From contig JBCNJP010000017.1 in assembly GCA_039602395.1 (NCBI GenBank), positions 17,392,729 to 17,456,728 of the forward strand: a stretch of 64,000 bases of DNA. Direction: 5' to 3'. Below the pieces are notes generated by a model that was not told the DNA's origin, did not search any database, and worked only from the letters and a program-made list of their open reading frames with translations. Below are positions 20,239 through 31,010 of the stretch, piece by piece. The position numbers were made by a program, and so were the translations under genes. Positions within the stretch are counted from its first letter, which is position 1. Each line of letters opens with the position of its first letter. Origin of the DNA: Deinandra increscens subsp. villosa. Taxonomy: Eukaryota > Streptophyta > Magnoliopsida > Asterales > Asteraceae.

Positions 20239-20366
20239 GAGCTCCTGATCTAGTTGTTAAAAGGGGAGGTTAAGACTTTGTCATATCTCGAGGTCTTGGG
20301 TTCTATCCCAGATATAGATGGTTCTTTGGTGATTAAGAGTAGATTAGAGTTAGCCGTTAAAAAAAA
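20239..20366 (+). mobile_element. tRNA-derived SINE with 12-bp TSD
   Basis: A 128-bp unit starting GAGCTCCTGATCTAG. It has a polymerase III A box (TAGTTGTTAAAAGGGG, about 20251-20266) and a B box (GGTTCTATCC), followed by a short unique body and an A-run tail. It is flanked by the 12-bp direct repeat AGATTTTCAGAT at 20227-20238 and 20367-20378. Internal pol III boxes, a poly-A end and a TSD together define a SINE mobilised by a LINE, possibly of the type present at 10743. Confidence 0.85.
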
Positions 20367-20420
20367 AGATTTTCAGATAAGACCTCTTTTCTAGGTTTGT
20401 TTTAGTCTTATGTCTTGTAG

Positions 20421-20900
20421 CAGGGCTGGCAAATCGTGTCTTATCGCATTATACAGGTTAGATACGACGCGATTAACACAAGTATCAAACATGAAAATGA
20501 CTCATTTTTTTTAACGGCAAACACTCGGTTACTCGGGGGTCTCATCATGGCAAACGATGCTACCCACGACACGCTGCGACCACAAGCCATGCGAGTAACC
20601 AAGACCTTCTATGTTGCACATCCATTCCAGAGAGAAACCCACCACCCCTAAGGCCCACTGTGGTAAAAACCTCTGACCCACCTCTATAATTTTTCATTCA
20701 TAATTCATTTTTTGTGTCTGGTGGAATTTCAACCCTTGACATTCACTTTGGAAGGCAAGGGTATATCCACTCCACCAAATGGTGGGGGATTTAAAAGGAC
20801 TCAATTAACACTTGGTTTTGGTGGTTTAAGCGTGACAGTTATATGATTTATGTTAAACATGCTTTATCGTGTCTAAACAGGTACCCAGATTACCAGCCTT
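20421..20900. mobile_element. hAT-type non-autonomous element (MITE)
   Basis: The left end CAGGGCTGGC and the right end ACCAGCCTT form imperfect inverted repeats of the hAT CAGGG type. The 8 bp on each side, TCTTGTAG (20413-20420) and ACTTGTAG (20901-20908), match at 7 of 8 positions, the hAT duplication length. It has no transposase and is interrupted by a minus-oriented SINE. Confidence 0.7.
20505..20792 (-). mobile_element. Second SINE, minus orientation, nested in the hAT element
   Basis: On the minus strand this unit ends in GCCGTTAAAAAAAA (plus-strand T run from 20505), almost the same tail as the SINE at 20239. It carries a B-box-like GGTTGAAATTCC (20723-20734). Flanks AAAATGACTCA (20494-20504) and AAAAGGACTCA (20793-20803) match at 10 of 11. 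The head region is divergent, so the family assignment is tentative. Confidence 0.55.
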
Positions 20901-20925
20901 ACTTGTAGGTAAGACCATATAAGAC

Positions 20926-21030
20926 GAATTTCAATTTCTGTTAGCAAACTATTGCTAAATTTAAATTTAATATTCTTATGATCAGAATTTCAATTTCTGT
21001 TAGCAAACTATTGCTAAATTTAAATTTAAT
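20926..21030. repeat. Perfect 46-bp direct duplication
   Basis: The 46-bp unit starting GAATTTCAATTTCTGTTAGC occurs at 20926-20971 and 20985-21030 without a mismatch, separated by 13 bp. It lies between the hAT element and a Mutator-like remnant. Origin unclear; recent because identical. Confidence 0.9.
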
Positions 21031-21617
21031 TATCCTAGTTATTAATATGTTGGTCTGTATTTATCCGCCGTTAAGTTGTGGACTAACGGTTTTAAATTTT
21101 TACTGATTGGACGTCCTCGTAGGATCCTACGTGGCATTTTATTTAAAAAAAACCTTTAGTAAAATTAAATAAGAACCCTAATTAGATGACAAAGTCGAGG
21201 TGGGTATATTTACAATCCCTAATTGATAACGACATTTTCTACTTTTCTTTTCAATTTATTTGTTTTGCCGACAATCTATATTCACAATCAGAACAAATTC
21301 GTTCATCGATCATCGTACAATGTGTGTCTTCGATGACTTTGTCATCTAATTAGGGCTTTTTTTTATTTTTTATTTTACTAAAAGCTTTTCTTTTAAAAAA
21401 ATAAAATGCCACGTAGGATTCTGCTAGGACGTTCAGTCAGCAAAAATTTAACACCATTAGTCACAACTTAACGACGGATAGATACAGGCCAACATTTAAA
21501 TAACTGGGATTATTGTGGAGAAAAACAATAACTGAGATTATTATCGGCCAATAACTGATAACTGAGATTATTATCGGCCAATAGCTGATAACTGAGATTA
21601 ATATAGGCCAATTTTCC
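21031..21617. mobile_element. Mutator-like long-inverted-repeat element, remnant
   Basis: Two arms of about 120 bp or more face each other (left about 21045-21190, right about 21340-21500). They share words such as GCCGTTAAGTTGTG, CCTACGTGGCATTTTATTT and CCCTAATTAGATGACAAAGT. The right end reads CCAATTTTCC, the mirror of the start of the Pack-MULE at 31978. Inside that end a 30-bp unit around AACTGAGATTATTATCGGCC is tandemly repeated three times (21528-21614). No matching 9-bp flank was found on the left, so the left terminus is missing or altered. Confidence 0.6.
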
Positions 21618-21679
21618 TTATAAATATCGTTCAACCCTTCTTATACTTCATAAATTAATGTGTAATTTTGTTTCAAGTA

Positions 21680-22793
21680 GGTTTATTGGATTTTAATAAT
21701 ACAAGTTATACCATATTGGCCAATAATAATCCTAATTATGAAAATTCCCCACAATAATCCGAATTATCAAAGTGTGGGAAATCATTGAACCACCGTTAAA
21801 TATACACTAACCCCGTTAGTTCCTTGCTGACGTGGCATCCAATGTATTTTTTAAGCAAGTTATTAAAATAGAGGGACCATTTTTGCAATTTATTCAACAT
21901 ATATACATCCTCACCAAATCCCTATCAACCAGCACCACTTGGCATTGCCTCCCATCCGACTCCCTCGCCTGTTCACCGGCCACCACCGTGAGGAGAGCCG
22001 GCGAGCTCCGTCATCATCTCTGGCAACCCTCGTGACCTCCTCCTTAGAATCACGACCAAAATTCTCCCCCGGAAACTTTGAATTCGAACTGAAACGAACG
22101 GGGTGAACTTATATCTGATCTTTTCTTCTTCCCCACTATGGCAGCGCCTTGAGAGGACTCTGCCGGCCCTTGAGTCGTAGTTCAGAGCTCCGACCGATAA
22201 GCTGGGAGTTTAATCTTGTGTATTTTTTTAGGGTTTTCACCTTCTTCACCCTGGCGCCACCGTGACATTCAAATATCCCGCAAACCTTCGATCTGATTGG
22301 GTTTCTAGGGTTTTAGATTGAAATTGATGGTTGATTTTGGGGATTTACAGGGTCGACAATTGACCAGGGGGTAGTGGTAGTAGTGGTAGTAGTGGGTTGG
22401 TTGTATCCGGAGGTGTTGATGCAGGCAATAATAGTGGTGAGGGGTGTGGTGGCCAAAAGTGGTGGTGGCCAGGGGTGGAGATGGCCAGAGGTACGGTGAT
22501 TTTTGAAAAGAGAATACAAATTTAGGTTTTTATTTAAAAAAATAGAAATATGTCCCACCATTTTAAGAAATTAAAAAAACAGTCCCTTATTTTTAATAAC
22601 CTGATTAATAAAAGCCACATAGGAAGCCACGTTAGCAGCCAACTCAGCAAGAATTAACGGGGTTAGGGAAAAGTTAACGGAGGTTCAATGATTTCTAACG
22701 CCTTGATAATTTGGATTATTGTGGGGAATTTTCGTAATTACGATTATTATCGGTCAAATTAACATAACTTGGATTATTAAAATCCAATAAACC
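21680..22793. mobile_element. Non-autonomous Mutator-like element with 9-bp TSD
   Basis: Terminal inverted repeats of roughly 190 bp begin GGTTTATTGGATTTTAATAA on both ends. The flanks TTTCAAGTA at 21671-21679 and 22794-22802 are a perfect 9-bp duplication, diagnostic of Mutator insertion. The interior (about 21890-22500) is more GC-rich than the arms and has splice-like and 5'UTR-like character (CTAGGGTTTTAG, GGGATTTACAG), hinting at captured gene sequence, but I cannot name a source. No transposase. Confidence 0.85.
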
Positions 22794-23271
22794 TTTCAAG
22801 TATATACCCGTGAAATGTATTATTTGTTGAATACTACTATTAATTAGTTGGAATCAGTGGTTCCAAAGTTAATTATGAAATATGTGATGTTGAATCGTCA
22901 TCTGAGCTAATAAACTGTTAGTGGGTTTGTTGAAATTTATTAGTCTCTCAGAATATTATAAGGTCAATTGGAATGTGTTTCAGTTTAGATCTACATGAAA
23001 TATATACTCTTTTGGCGAGCATGTAAATTGAAACATAACTAGGAATCAACGTGATAATATAGGATTTTCACTAGTATTTTCTGTCTTAATCCCTAAGATT
23101 CGCAAACTAAATGTAATTTATATGTAAGAAATGGAAATACAGTATAGTTTATGTAAGACCACGAATTGTAATGTTGCTTTTCTTTAAGACATGGAAATAT
23201 AATGTAAGTTATCTGATAACTTTTCAAATTTTTAATCAGCATGTTCACTTATCATTTTCATATGTTATTAA
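22794..23271. other. Host flank, duplicated to the right of copia C
   Basis: No gene. The stretch 22504-22983, which includes the right end of the preceding Mutator-like element, recurs at 31014-31450 plus 33274-33320, on the far side of copia C. Beyond 22983 the second copy is lost in an N gap. Confidence 0.8.
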
Positions 23272-24767
23272 TGTTGGAATTTTGGGAGAAAAACTATTGA
23301 AAAATGGGTTTTTTTACTAAGTGTGAAAATGGGTTTTTCACCAACTTTGGACTAAAATAAAATACAGATAACATATGTTGTTGCCTCTGTGTTTAATAGG
23401 TTTGTGTAGTACGTTGTGAGAGTTTTCCAACGCATCAAATCACTTCCAAATCCGAGCTCGTATGAATGAGATATCGAAGCTCAAAGTTGTGCTCTCGCAG
23501 CAAGTGAAGCTGCGAAAATAAGAGAGAAAAATGCCAAGTATGACATGAAACTCATCCCACATTGGTTGGGGGATGAAACCAAAAGTGCTTTATAAGTTGG
23601 GAACCTTACCAACTATTGTTTCCCTTAGTAGGACACATCCCGTGGACCCCGCACGGGCGCGCGTGTGGCGTGGGCGTATGTGGCGTAATGTGGCTCACAC
23701 ATCCCTTGGACCGTGAGGGGTGCGAAGCACTCCGAACTCGCGCGTGGTGTGGGCGTATTAGGCGCTTTGATGGCACACTTCGCATCGTCGCGAGCCGCTT
23801 GGGAGCCGCCTTATTATTTTTAAGTTCGATCGAAAGTTGATCCGGTTGAAGACCAGGCGGATATGTTTAAGCGGACTGTCAGTTGAACCGGAAAAAGTCA
23901 GGTTCGAGCGGAACTGAGTTCAACCGGAAACGGTTCAGCCGGAAGGTTTAAGCGGACCTGTGTGGCTTCACTGTTCGAGCGGGAACACGTGTTCCTCCGG
24001 ATTGACAGCTGGAAACGCGTTTTTGAGCTAATTAAGGTAAGTCCGCGTTAATTAGAAATTTATTTGCATTAAAGACGTTTAATGCAAAATTTGACAACGA
24101 ATTACTTTTGTGTGCTCAACAAGCCACTCCTACCACTATAAATACAACCTCATTAGTTGAGGCTAGACACACCAGAATTCACAGAATTCCTTTTCTCTCT
24201 AACATTCTCTCTTTTTCTTCTTCCAACATTCATCCTGTTCGTCAGGATCTTCAAGAACTCGAAGGTAAACTTCAAGCTTAGTGTTATCCCGACCGTACAA
24301 AACGGTTTAGGAGATTGTACCCTGGGAAACAAAACGGATCTTCGGTAGACCCGGAATTTGTTTTAAGGGACCCGGGTTTTGACCCGAATCCTTCGCCAAA
24401 ACTTTGTTTTTCTTCTTCGATTTTTATGCTTTCAAGATTTTATCAAAACCTTTTATCTTTCTTTCTTCATCTCCATATCCTTAAAACTAATTGAAACTTT
24501 ATTTCATTTTATCAAATTTATTAAAGTTTCATCACTGTATTTGATTTGTCTATTTATTTCTTTTCTTGTAATTGTAATTTCCTTATTGCTTATAATTGTA
24601 TTTTCTCTCCTTTCTTTCCTTGTATCGTAACTTCTTTATTTCCTTGTAATTGTATTGATAGGACTAGAACTTTCTTTTCTTTGTATTATAATAGATTAGA
24701 TCTCTTTTGTTGTAGTCGTATCATAAAATAAAAGTATTTATTTATTTAAATTACGAACGGTTTTCCA
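23272..24767 (+). repeat. 5' LTR of copia C (about 1.5 kb)
   Basis: Starts TGTTGGAATTTTGGGAG and aligns with 29470-31010. It contains a TATA box TATAAATA at 24137-24144 and many GGTTGAA/TTCAACC-type words. The end is placed at a CA (24766-24767) by alignment with the other LTR. Indels and substitutions separate the two LTRs (for example the block around 23636-23700), so this is an old copy or the LTRs come from different insertions. Confidence 0.85.
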
Positions 24768-25255
24768 AAAACTTAAAACAAATTTTTAAAACACACTTCG
24801 TTTTTATAAAAACTTCATTGCCTCGAGTCTCAAAGTTGGACTTAGATTTCTCGAGGTGATTTAGTGTTTTAAAAATAAATATTTTTTTAAACTCGTTTTG
24901 ACTCAAAGTTGGACTTAGAGTTAAACGAGTTGTCGGTTACGACAAAACTTTAACATCCATTTGTTGGACGTTAATTTTTCTTTATAACTTTAACATCCAT
25001 TAGTTGGACGTTATAAATTTTATCTAAAACCATCTAACCTCCATAAGTTGGAAGTTATAAAAAACTTTTAATACACTCTAATCACATCCATTTGTTGGAC
25101 CTTTAATCTCTTCAAAACGTGCGCGTTTAGAGATTAAAACTCTCTTCTACTCCTCGAAAACCATCCATTAGTTGGAGGTTTTTTCTTACGTTTTAAACGT
25201 ACACGTTTAAATAAAATTCTGAACATTAACTTGTGTAGTTTTTAATTTCAGAAAA
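24768..25255 (+). repeat. Leader of copia C with an array of about nine stem-loops
   Basis: Inverted repeats follow one another up to the gag ATG. CCTCGAG/CTCGAGG (24821-24856); AACTCGTTT/AAACGAGTT (24890-24931); TGTCG/CGACA (24931-24944); TAACATCC/GGACGTTA twice (24951-24973, 24991-25013); TAACCTCC/GGAAGTTA (25035-25057); TTTAATCTCT/AGAGATTAAA with a nested AAACG/CGTTT (25102-25138); AAAACC-TCC/GGAGGTTTT (25157-25182); TTTAAACGT/ACGTTTAAA (25192-25211). Many loops contain GTTGGA. No tRNA-Met primer motif is recognisable after the LTR. Confidence 0.85.
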
Positions 25256-26254
25256 ATGACTACCGTCGTTGAAAAGCCGGTCGAAAAGCCTAAGGAAGCA
25301 CCATCAGTTGGTACCTCCAGTGGCATAACGGCCAACACCATCGCCTGTCATGCCGAAAAACCTGAGAAGTTCTCGGGTTTGCACTTCAAAAGGTGGCAAC
25401 AGAAGATGTTGTTCTACTTAACCACCTTAAACCTTGCGAGGTGTCTCACGGAGTCCGCTCCCCAACTCGGTGAAGGGGAAGCCAACGCTGAAACCGTTAG
25501 CGCGGTGGAAGCTTGGAAGCATTTGGACTACTTGTGCCGCAACTATGTGTTGAAAGGCCTCGTGGACTCATTGTATAATGTCTACTCGGTGTTTAAGACT
25601 TCCAAAGAATTATGGGAGTCTTTAGACAAGAAGTATAGAACGGAGGATGCTGGCACGAAGAAATTTGTGGTAGCCCTTTTCTTGGACTACAAAATGGTTG
25701 ATAATAATACCGTGATGAGTCAAGTCCAAGAACTCCAAATTATACTACATGAGGTCCACGTAGAGGGTATGTCCCTTTGTGAGACATTTCAAGTGGCGGC
25801 TATGATTGAAAAGCTTCCGCCTTCGTTGCTTGAGTTTGAGAACTATCTTAAACACAAAAGAAAGGCGATGACTATTGAGGATTTCATTGTCCGTCTTCGT
25901 ATCGAGGAGGACAATAATATTGCTCAAAAAGTCACCACCATGCAACCTTCGGCTAAGGTTAATATGGTGGAGGTTGGTCAGTCTTCCGAAGGAAGCAAGC
26001 ACAATGGTGGGGCCAATGCCAAAGGCAAAGGCAAAGCGGTGGAGCACTTGGCACCAAAGAAAGGGGTTATGAAAAAGAAGCCCCAGAAGTTCTCAGAAAA
26101 GTGCTATAACTGTGGGGGGCATGGTCATCGGGCGGATCAGTGCCCGAAGCCACAACGTGAGCGCGCTCACATGGTGGAAGACGACATGCCACTAGTGGCC
26201 ATGATCACGGAGGCGCCTGCCTTCATTTCTGAAGTCAACATTGTGGGGGGATAA
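25256..26254 (+). CDS. Ty1/copia gag (element C)
   Basis: A 332-residue Gag. The N-terminus is Lys/Pro/Val-rich (about 1-30). A copia UBN2-type Gag core follows, with KFSGLHFKRWQQKMLFYLTT, SKELWESLDKKY and the segment AAMIEKLPPSLLEFENYLKH. Then come a basic stretch and one CCHC knuckle, CYNCGGHGHRADQC (about residue 283). The stop at 26252-26254 falls within GGGGGGATAA. The protease resumes in another frame, so a length change in the G run has separated Gag from Pol. Gag itself looks complete. It would package element RNA. Confidence 0.9.
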   Translation: MTTVVEKPVEKPKEAPSVGTSSGITANTIACHAEKPEKFSGLHFKRWQQKMLFYLTTLNLARCLTESAPQLGEGEANAETVSAVEAWKHLDYLCRNYVLKGLVDSLYNVYSVFKTSKELWESLDKKYRTEDAGTKKFVVALFLDYKMVDNNTVMSQVQELQIILHEVHVEGMSLCETFQVAAMIEKLPPSLLEFENYLKHKRKAMTIEDFIVRLRIEEDNNIAQKVTTMQPSAKVNMVEVGQSSEGSKHNGGANAKGKGKAVEHLAPKKGVMKKKPQKFSEKCYNCGGHGHRADQCPKPQRERAHMVEDDMPLVAMITEAPAFISEVNIVGG

Positions 26255-28886
26255 CCTGGGCTGGTATGTTAACACCGGTGCCACCCGCCATGTGTAGACA
26301 AGTCCCTCTTTCGTACGTTTAAAGAGGCGAAGGGGACCGAGAAGCTTTATATGGGGAATAAAGCTACTGCCGATATCATGGGTGAAGGCAATGTGGTCTT
26401 GAAGTTCACTTCAGAGAAGGAGCTTACATTGAGCAACGTTCTGTACGTGCCAGAAATCAGGAAGAATCTTGTTTCTGGATGGCTGCTCAACAAGTTTCGA
26501 TTTCGCATTGTGATCGAGTCTGATAAGGTCGTGTTGACAAAAAACGGCATGTTTGTAGGCAAGGGCTATGCCCAAAACTCTATGTTTAAATTGTCTACCA
26601 TAGTTATTAATAAAATGGCGAAAGCCTCCTCTTGTACTTATATGATTGAGTTTTATGATTCAAATATGTGGCATGTAGATTAGGACACGTTAATTTTAAT
26701 TCAATACGCCGTTTGATGAATTTAAAATGTTTGTCAAATTTTAAAATAGACTCGAAATCAAAATGCGAAACATGTGTCGAATCCAAACTTACAAGACAAC
26801 CATTTAAATCGGTTGAACGAATAACTGAACCCCTAGACTTAATTCACATATGTGTGTGACTTGAAAGTCGTCCCCACGCGTGGTGGAAACAAGTACTTCA
26901 TCATGTTTATTGATGATAGTAGAAGATATTTCTATGTATACTTACTTAAAAGTAAGGATGAAGCAATAAACAAGTTTGTCTTGTTTAAGAACTTGGTTGA
27001 GAATAAATTCACCAAGAAAATCAAGGTTTTGCGGAGTGATAGAGGAGGTGAATATGTTTTACCGTTTGCAGACTTATGTGCACGAAGTGGACATTGTCCA
27101 TGAGACCACCTCACCTTATTCTCCACAATCCAATGGCATTGCGGAACGAAAGAACCGTACATTGAAAGAGATGATGAATGCCATGTTGAATAGTTCTGGG
27201 ATGAGCCTAAACATGTGGGGGCAAGCCATTTTGATGGCTAACTATCTTTTAAATAAGATACCCCGCAAAGATAAGGATAAGACTCCTTATGAATTATGGA
27301 CGGGCAAAACGCCATCCTACAAATACCTGAAAGTGTGGGGGTGCCTAGCTAAGGTATTAGCTCCTTTACCTAAGGTGCAAAGGTTAAGACCCAAAACTGT
27401 GGACTGTGTGTTCATTGGATACACAGAAAACAGTAGTGTATATCAGTTTCTTGTCCATGACTCGAAAAATCCAGATATACACGAAGGCACTTTCATGGAA
27501 TTAAGGAATGCTTCATTCTTTGAAAATGTATTCCCGTGTCTGTCACGAGAACACGCGAGTTCATCGACACCATCAGTTGGTGACGAGACTCTTGAAGATC
27601 CATTTGTTGGTGACGAAGTTCATGAACAACCATGTGTTGGTAACGAGGTTCATAAACGGCCTGCATCTAATGAGGGTGAGCTTAGACGAAGTAAGCGAAA
27701 AAGGGTTGGAAAATCCTTTGGACATGACTTCACGGCTTACATGGTTGAGAGTGATCCCAACACCTACCGCGAGGCGGTAACCTCTTCTGATGGGCCTCAA
27801 TGGAAAGAAGCCATCAAGTGTGAGATAGAGTCTATCTTGCAGAACCACACTTGGGAGTTTGTCGATCTTCCTAAGGGTTGCAAGCCACTTGGATATCGAT
27901 GGATATTCAAGAAGAAGTTGAAAGCCGATAGCTCTGTTGACAAGTACAAGGCGAGGCTAGTGATAAAAGGATACAAACAAAAGGAGGGTCTGGATTACTT
28001 TGATACTTACTCACCTGTTACTCGCATAACCTCGATAAGGTTGGTGCTTGCTATAGCGGCTTTACGAAATTTGGAGGTTCACCAAATGGATGTAAACACC
28101 GCGTTTCTAAACGGCGATTTATATGAAGAGATCTACATGGAACAATTTGAGGGTTTTACCGCTCCTGGCCAAGAAGGCAAGGTGTGTAGACTCGTCAAGT
28201 CTTTGTATGGCTTGAAGAAAGCTCCGAAACAATGGCACCAGAAGTTTGACCGTGTCATGCCTGACAACGAATTCAAAATAAATGAGTGCGAAAAGTGTGT
28301 CTATGCGAAGGACACGCCTAGAGGTTATGTGATTCTATGCCTCTATGTAGATGACATGCTTATCGTTGGGAGTGATGATAAGATGGTCAAAGCTACTAAA
28401 GACATGTTGAAAGCGATATTTGATATGAAAGACATGGGGCTTACAGATGTGATACTTGGTGTAAAAATCATCAGAACCCCAAATGGTATTGTCTTGAGTC
28501 AATCTCACTATGTGGACAAAATCCTTGAGAAGTTCAACGCAGGAGATAAGAGTGTGTCTCAAACTCCGGTTGATACTACCCTTCATCTTGCTAAGAATAG
28601 AGGAAAAGGGGTTGCTCAGTTGGAGTACTCAAGGGTGATTGGGAGTCTCATGTATCTTATGACATGTACCAAACCAGATTTGGCTTATGTTGTGAGGAGA
28701 CTAAGCCGGTACACAAGTAATCCATGCGCAGTACATTGGAAAGAAATGACTCGTTTACTAAGGTACTTAAGATATACGAGAGACTATGGACTGCATTATA
28801 CCCGATATCCAGCAGTTATCGACGGATACTGCGATGCGAATTGGAGTTCGGGGAATGGGACTAAAGCCCATATGGTTAAAAGTTGA
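26255..28886 (+). pseudogene. Decayed copia pol: protease, integrase, RT, truncated RNase H (element C)
   Basis: Pol domains in order but broken. The protease motif reads NTGATRH where the family has DTGA, and a stop follows two codons later. The GAG-pre-integrase (HVNFNSIRRLM, CETCVESKLTRQPF) is cut by frameshifts near 26680 and 26860. The integrase core shows FIDDSRRYFYVYLL, LRSDRGGEY and SPQSNGIAERKNRTLKEMMNAML, with a shift near 27055. RT is open and has MDVNTAFLNGDL and the catalytic CLYVDDMLIVG. RNase H starts (GYCDANW) and is truncated at 28886 by a deletion. The loss of the catalytic Asp plus four or more breaks means this copy cannot move by itself. Confidence 0.9.
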
Positions 28887-29469
28887 TGCGAAGGAAAACC
28901 TAACCTATGAAAATGGAGACCCCAGGCTCTAGGTTCAATAGGACAACCTAATTGCATTGGCTAAGGTCACTGTGGGGGAGTACCCTAAAATCGTAAAGGG
29001 AGTTGTGTACTTCCTAGTCCATTCCTATCACCAAACAGTGAAATATGTGAGGTTAAGCATATAATGGTCAATGACTGTGTGTAAGTCATAGATGATTTTG
29101 AGTAAATCATAACACCAATGCTTTTAATGATTGTGGTAATCACCTATGCAAGAGAGAAGTGTGGTCGCTTCGAATGGATTTGTTGGGCACAAATCCTAGA
29201 GCTCTAGCAGAACAAGGCAAGTGTTCCAGGACCATGATTGGACACGACAATGAGGGCTAACCAAATTAGGGAAAGTTTTGTGTGGGTATAATAACGGTTA
29301 CACAAACGGTCGATTGGTTCAAACACATCGCGTCTACCAAACACCGGTAACCCAAGTATGCTTCACAAAGGAAGGTTCAAAGGGGACACCTACCTATCCT
29401 ACAATACTGGACTGCCGAAATTGCCTTTGATTCTTGAAGAATACATCGATACCCATTCATGTGGGAGAC
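28887..29469 (+). other. 3' internal non-coding region of copia C with polypurine tract
   Basis: No ORF. It ends in a purine-rich GTGGGAGAC at 29461-29469 directly before the 3' LTR, the probable plus-strand primer. The remaining RNase H coding sequence expected here appears to be deleted. Confidence 0.6.
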
Positions 29470-31010
29470 TGTTGGAATATTGGGAGAAAAACTAGTGACA
29501 AATGGGTTTTTTCACTAAGTGTGAAAATAACTTTTTCACCAAATTTGGACTAAAATAAAATACAGATAACATAGGTTTTTGCCTCTGTATTTAATGGGTT
29601 TGTGTAGTACATTGTGAGGGCTTTCCAACGCATCAAACCACGTCCAAATCCGAGCTCGTATGAATGAGATATCGAAGCTCAAAGTTGAGCTCTCACAGCA
29701 AGTGAAGCTGCGAAATAAGAGAAAAAAATGCCAAGTATGGCATAGAACTCATCCCACATTGGTTGGGGGATGAAACCAAAAGTGCTTTAATAGGTGGGAA
29801 CCTTACCAACTATTGTTTCCCTTAGTAGGACACATCCTTTGGACTCTGAGGGGTGCGAAGCACCCCTAACTCGCACTCGCACTCGCACACGCACGCGCGC
29901 GCGTGGAGTGGGTGTATGAGGCGCAATGTGGCGCTTTGATGACGCACATTGCACTTCGCATCGCCGCGAGCCGCTTAAGAGCCGCCTTATTTTTTTTAAG
30001 TTCAACCGGAAGTTGGTCCGGTTGAAGACCTGGCGGATAGGTTCAAGCGGACTGTCAGCTGAACCGGAAAAAGTCAGGTTCGAGCGGAACTGAGTTCAAC
30101 CAGAAAAGATTCCGGTTGAAGTTCAAGCTGAATAGTTGAACCGGAAACGGTTCAGGCGGAACATGTGTGGTTCAGCCGGAAGGTTCAAGCGGACCTGTGT
30201 GGCTTCGCTGTTCGAGCGGGAAAGCGTGTTCCTCCGGATTGACAGTTGGAAACGCGTTTTTGAGCTAATTAAGGTAATTCCGTGTTAATTAGAAATCAAT
30301 TTGCATTAAAAACGTTTAATACAAAGTTTGACTACGAATTACTTTTGTGTGCTCAACAAGCCACTCCTACCACTATAAATACAGCCTCATTAGTTGAGGC
30401 TAGACACACCAGAATTCACAGAATTCCTCTTCTCTATAACATTCTCTCTTCTTCTTCTTCCAACATTCATCCTGTTCGTCAGGATCTTCAAGAACTCAAA
30501 GGTAAACTTCAAGCTTAGATTTATCCCGGCCGTACAATACGGTTTAGGCGATTGTACCCTGGGAAACAAAACGGATCTTCGGTAGACCCGTAATTTGTTT
30601 TAAGGGACCCGGGTTTTGACCCGAATCCTTCACCAAAACTTTGTTTTTCTTCTTCGATTTTTATGCTTTCAAGATTTTATCAAAACCTTTTATCTTTCTG
30701 TCTTCATCTCCATATCCTTAAAACTAATTGAAACTTTTATTTTATTTTATCAAACTTATTAAAGTTTCATCACTGGATTTTGATTTGTCTATTTAGTTCT
30801 TTTCTTGTAATTGTAATTTCTTTATTTCTTGTAATTGTATTGTAATTCTTTTCTTTCCTTGTATCGTAACTTTTTTATTTCCTTGTAATCGTATTGATAG
30901 GAGTAAAACTTTCTTTTCTTTGTATTGTAATAGATTAGATTTCTTTTGTTGTAATCGTATCATAAAATAAAAGTATTTATTTTATTTAAATTACGAGTGG
31001 TTCTCCTACA
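29470..31010 (+). repeat. 3' LTR of copia C (1541 bp)
   Basis: Starts TGTTGGAATATTGGGAG and ends TCTCCTACA. TATA box TATAAATA at 30374-30381. It has a microsatellite of CGCACTCGCACTCGCACACG type near 29875 that the 5' LTR lacks, and an extra GGTTGAA-rich block near 30095-30150. The flanking 5 bp (TTGTT) do not match the 5 bp left of the 5' LTR (ATTAA), so the pair has no TSD. Confidence 0.88.

Noticed and set aside
23616..23840. Plus-strand ORF of 74 codons
   Set aside because: It lies wholly in the copia C 5' LTR and is not preserved in the other LTR.
29787..30005. Minus-strand ORF with an RVRVRVRVRV run
   Set aside because: It is a microsatellite inside the copia C 3' LTR, absent from the 5' LTR.
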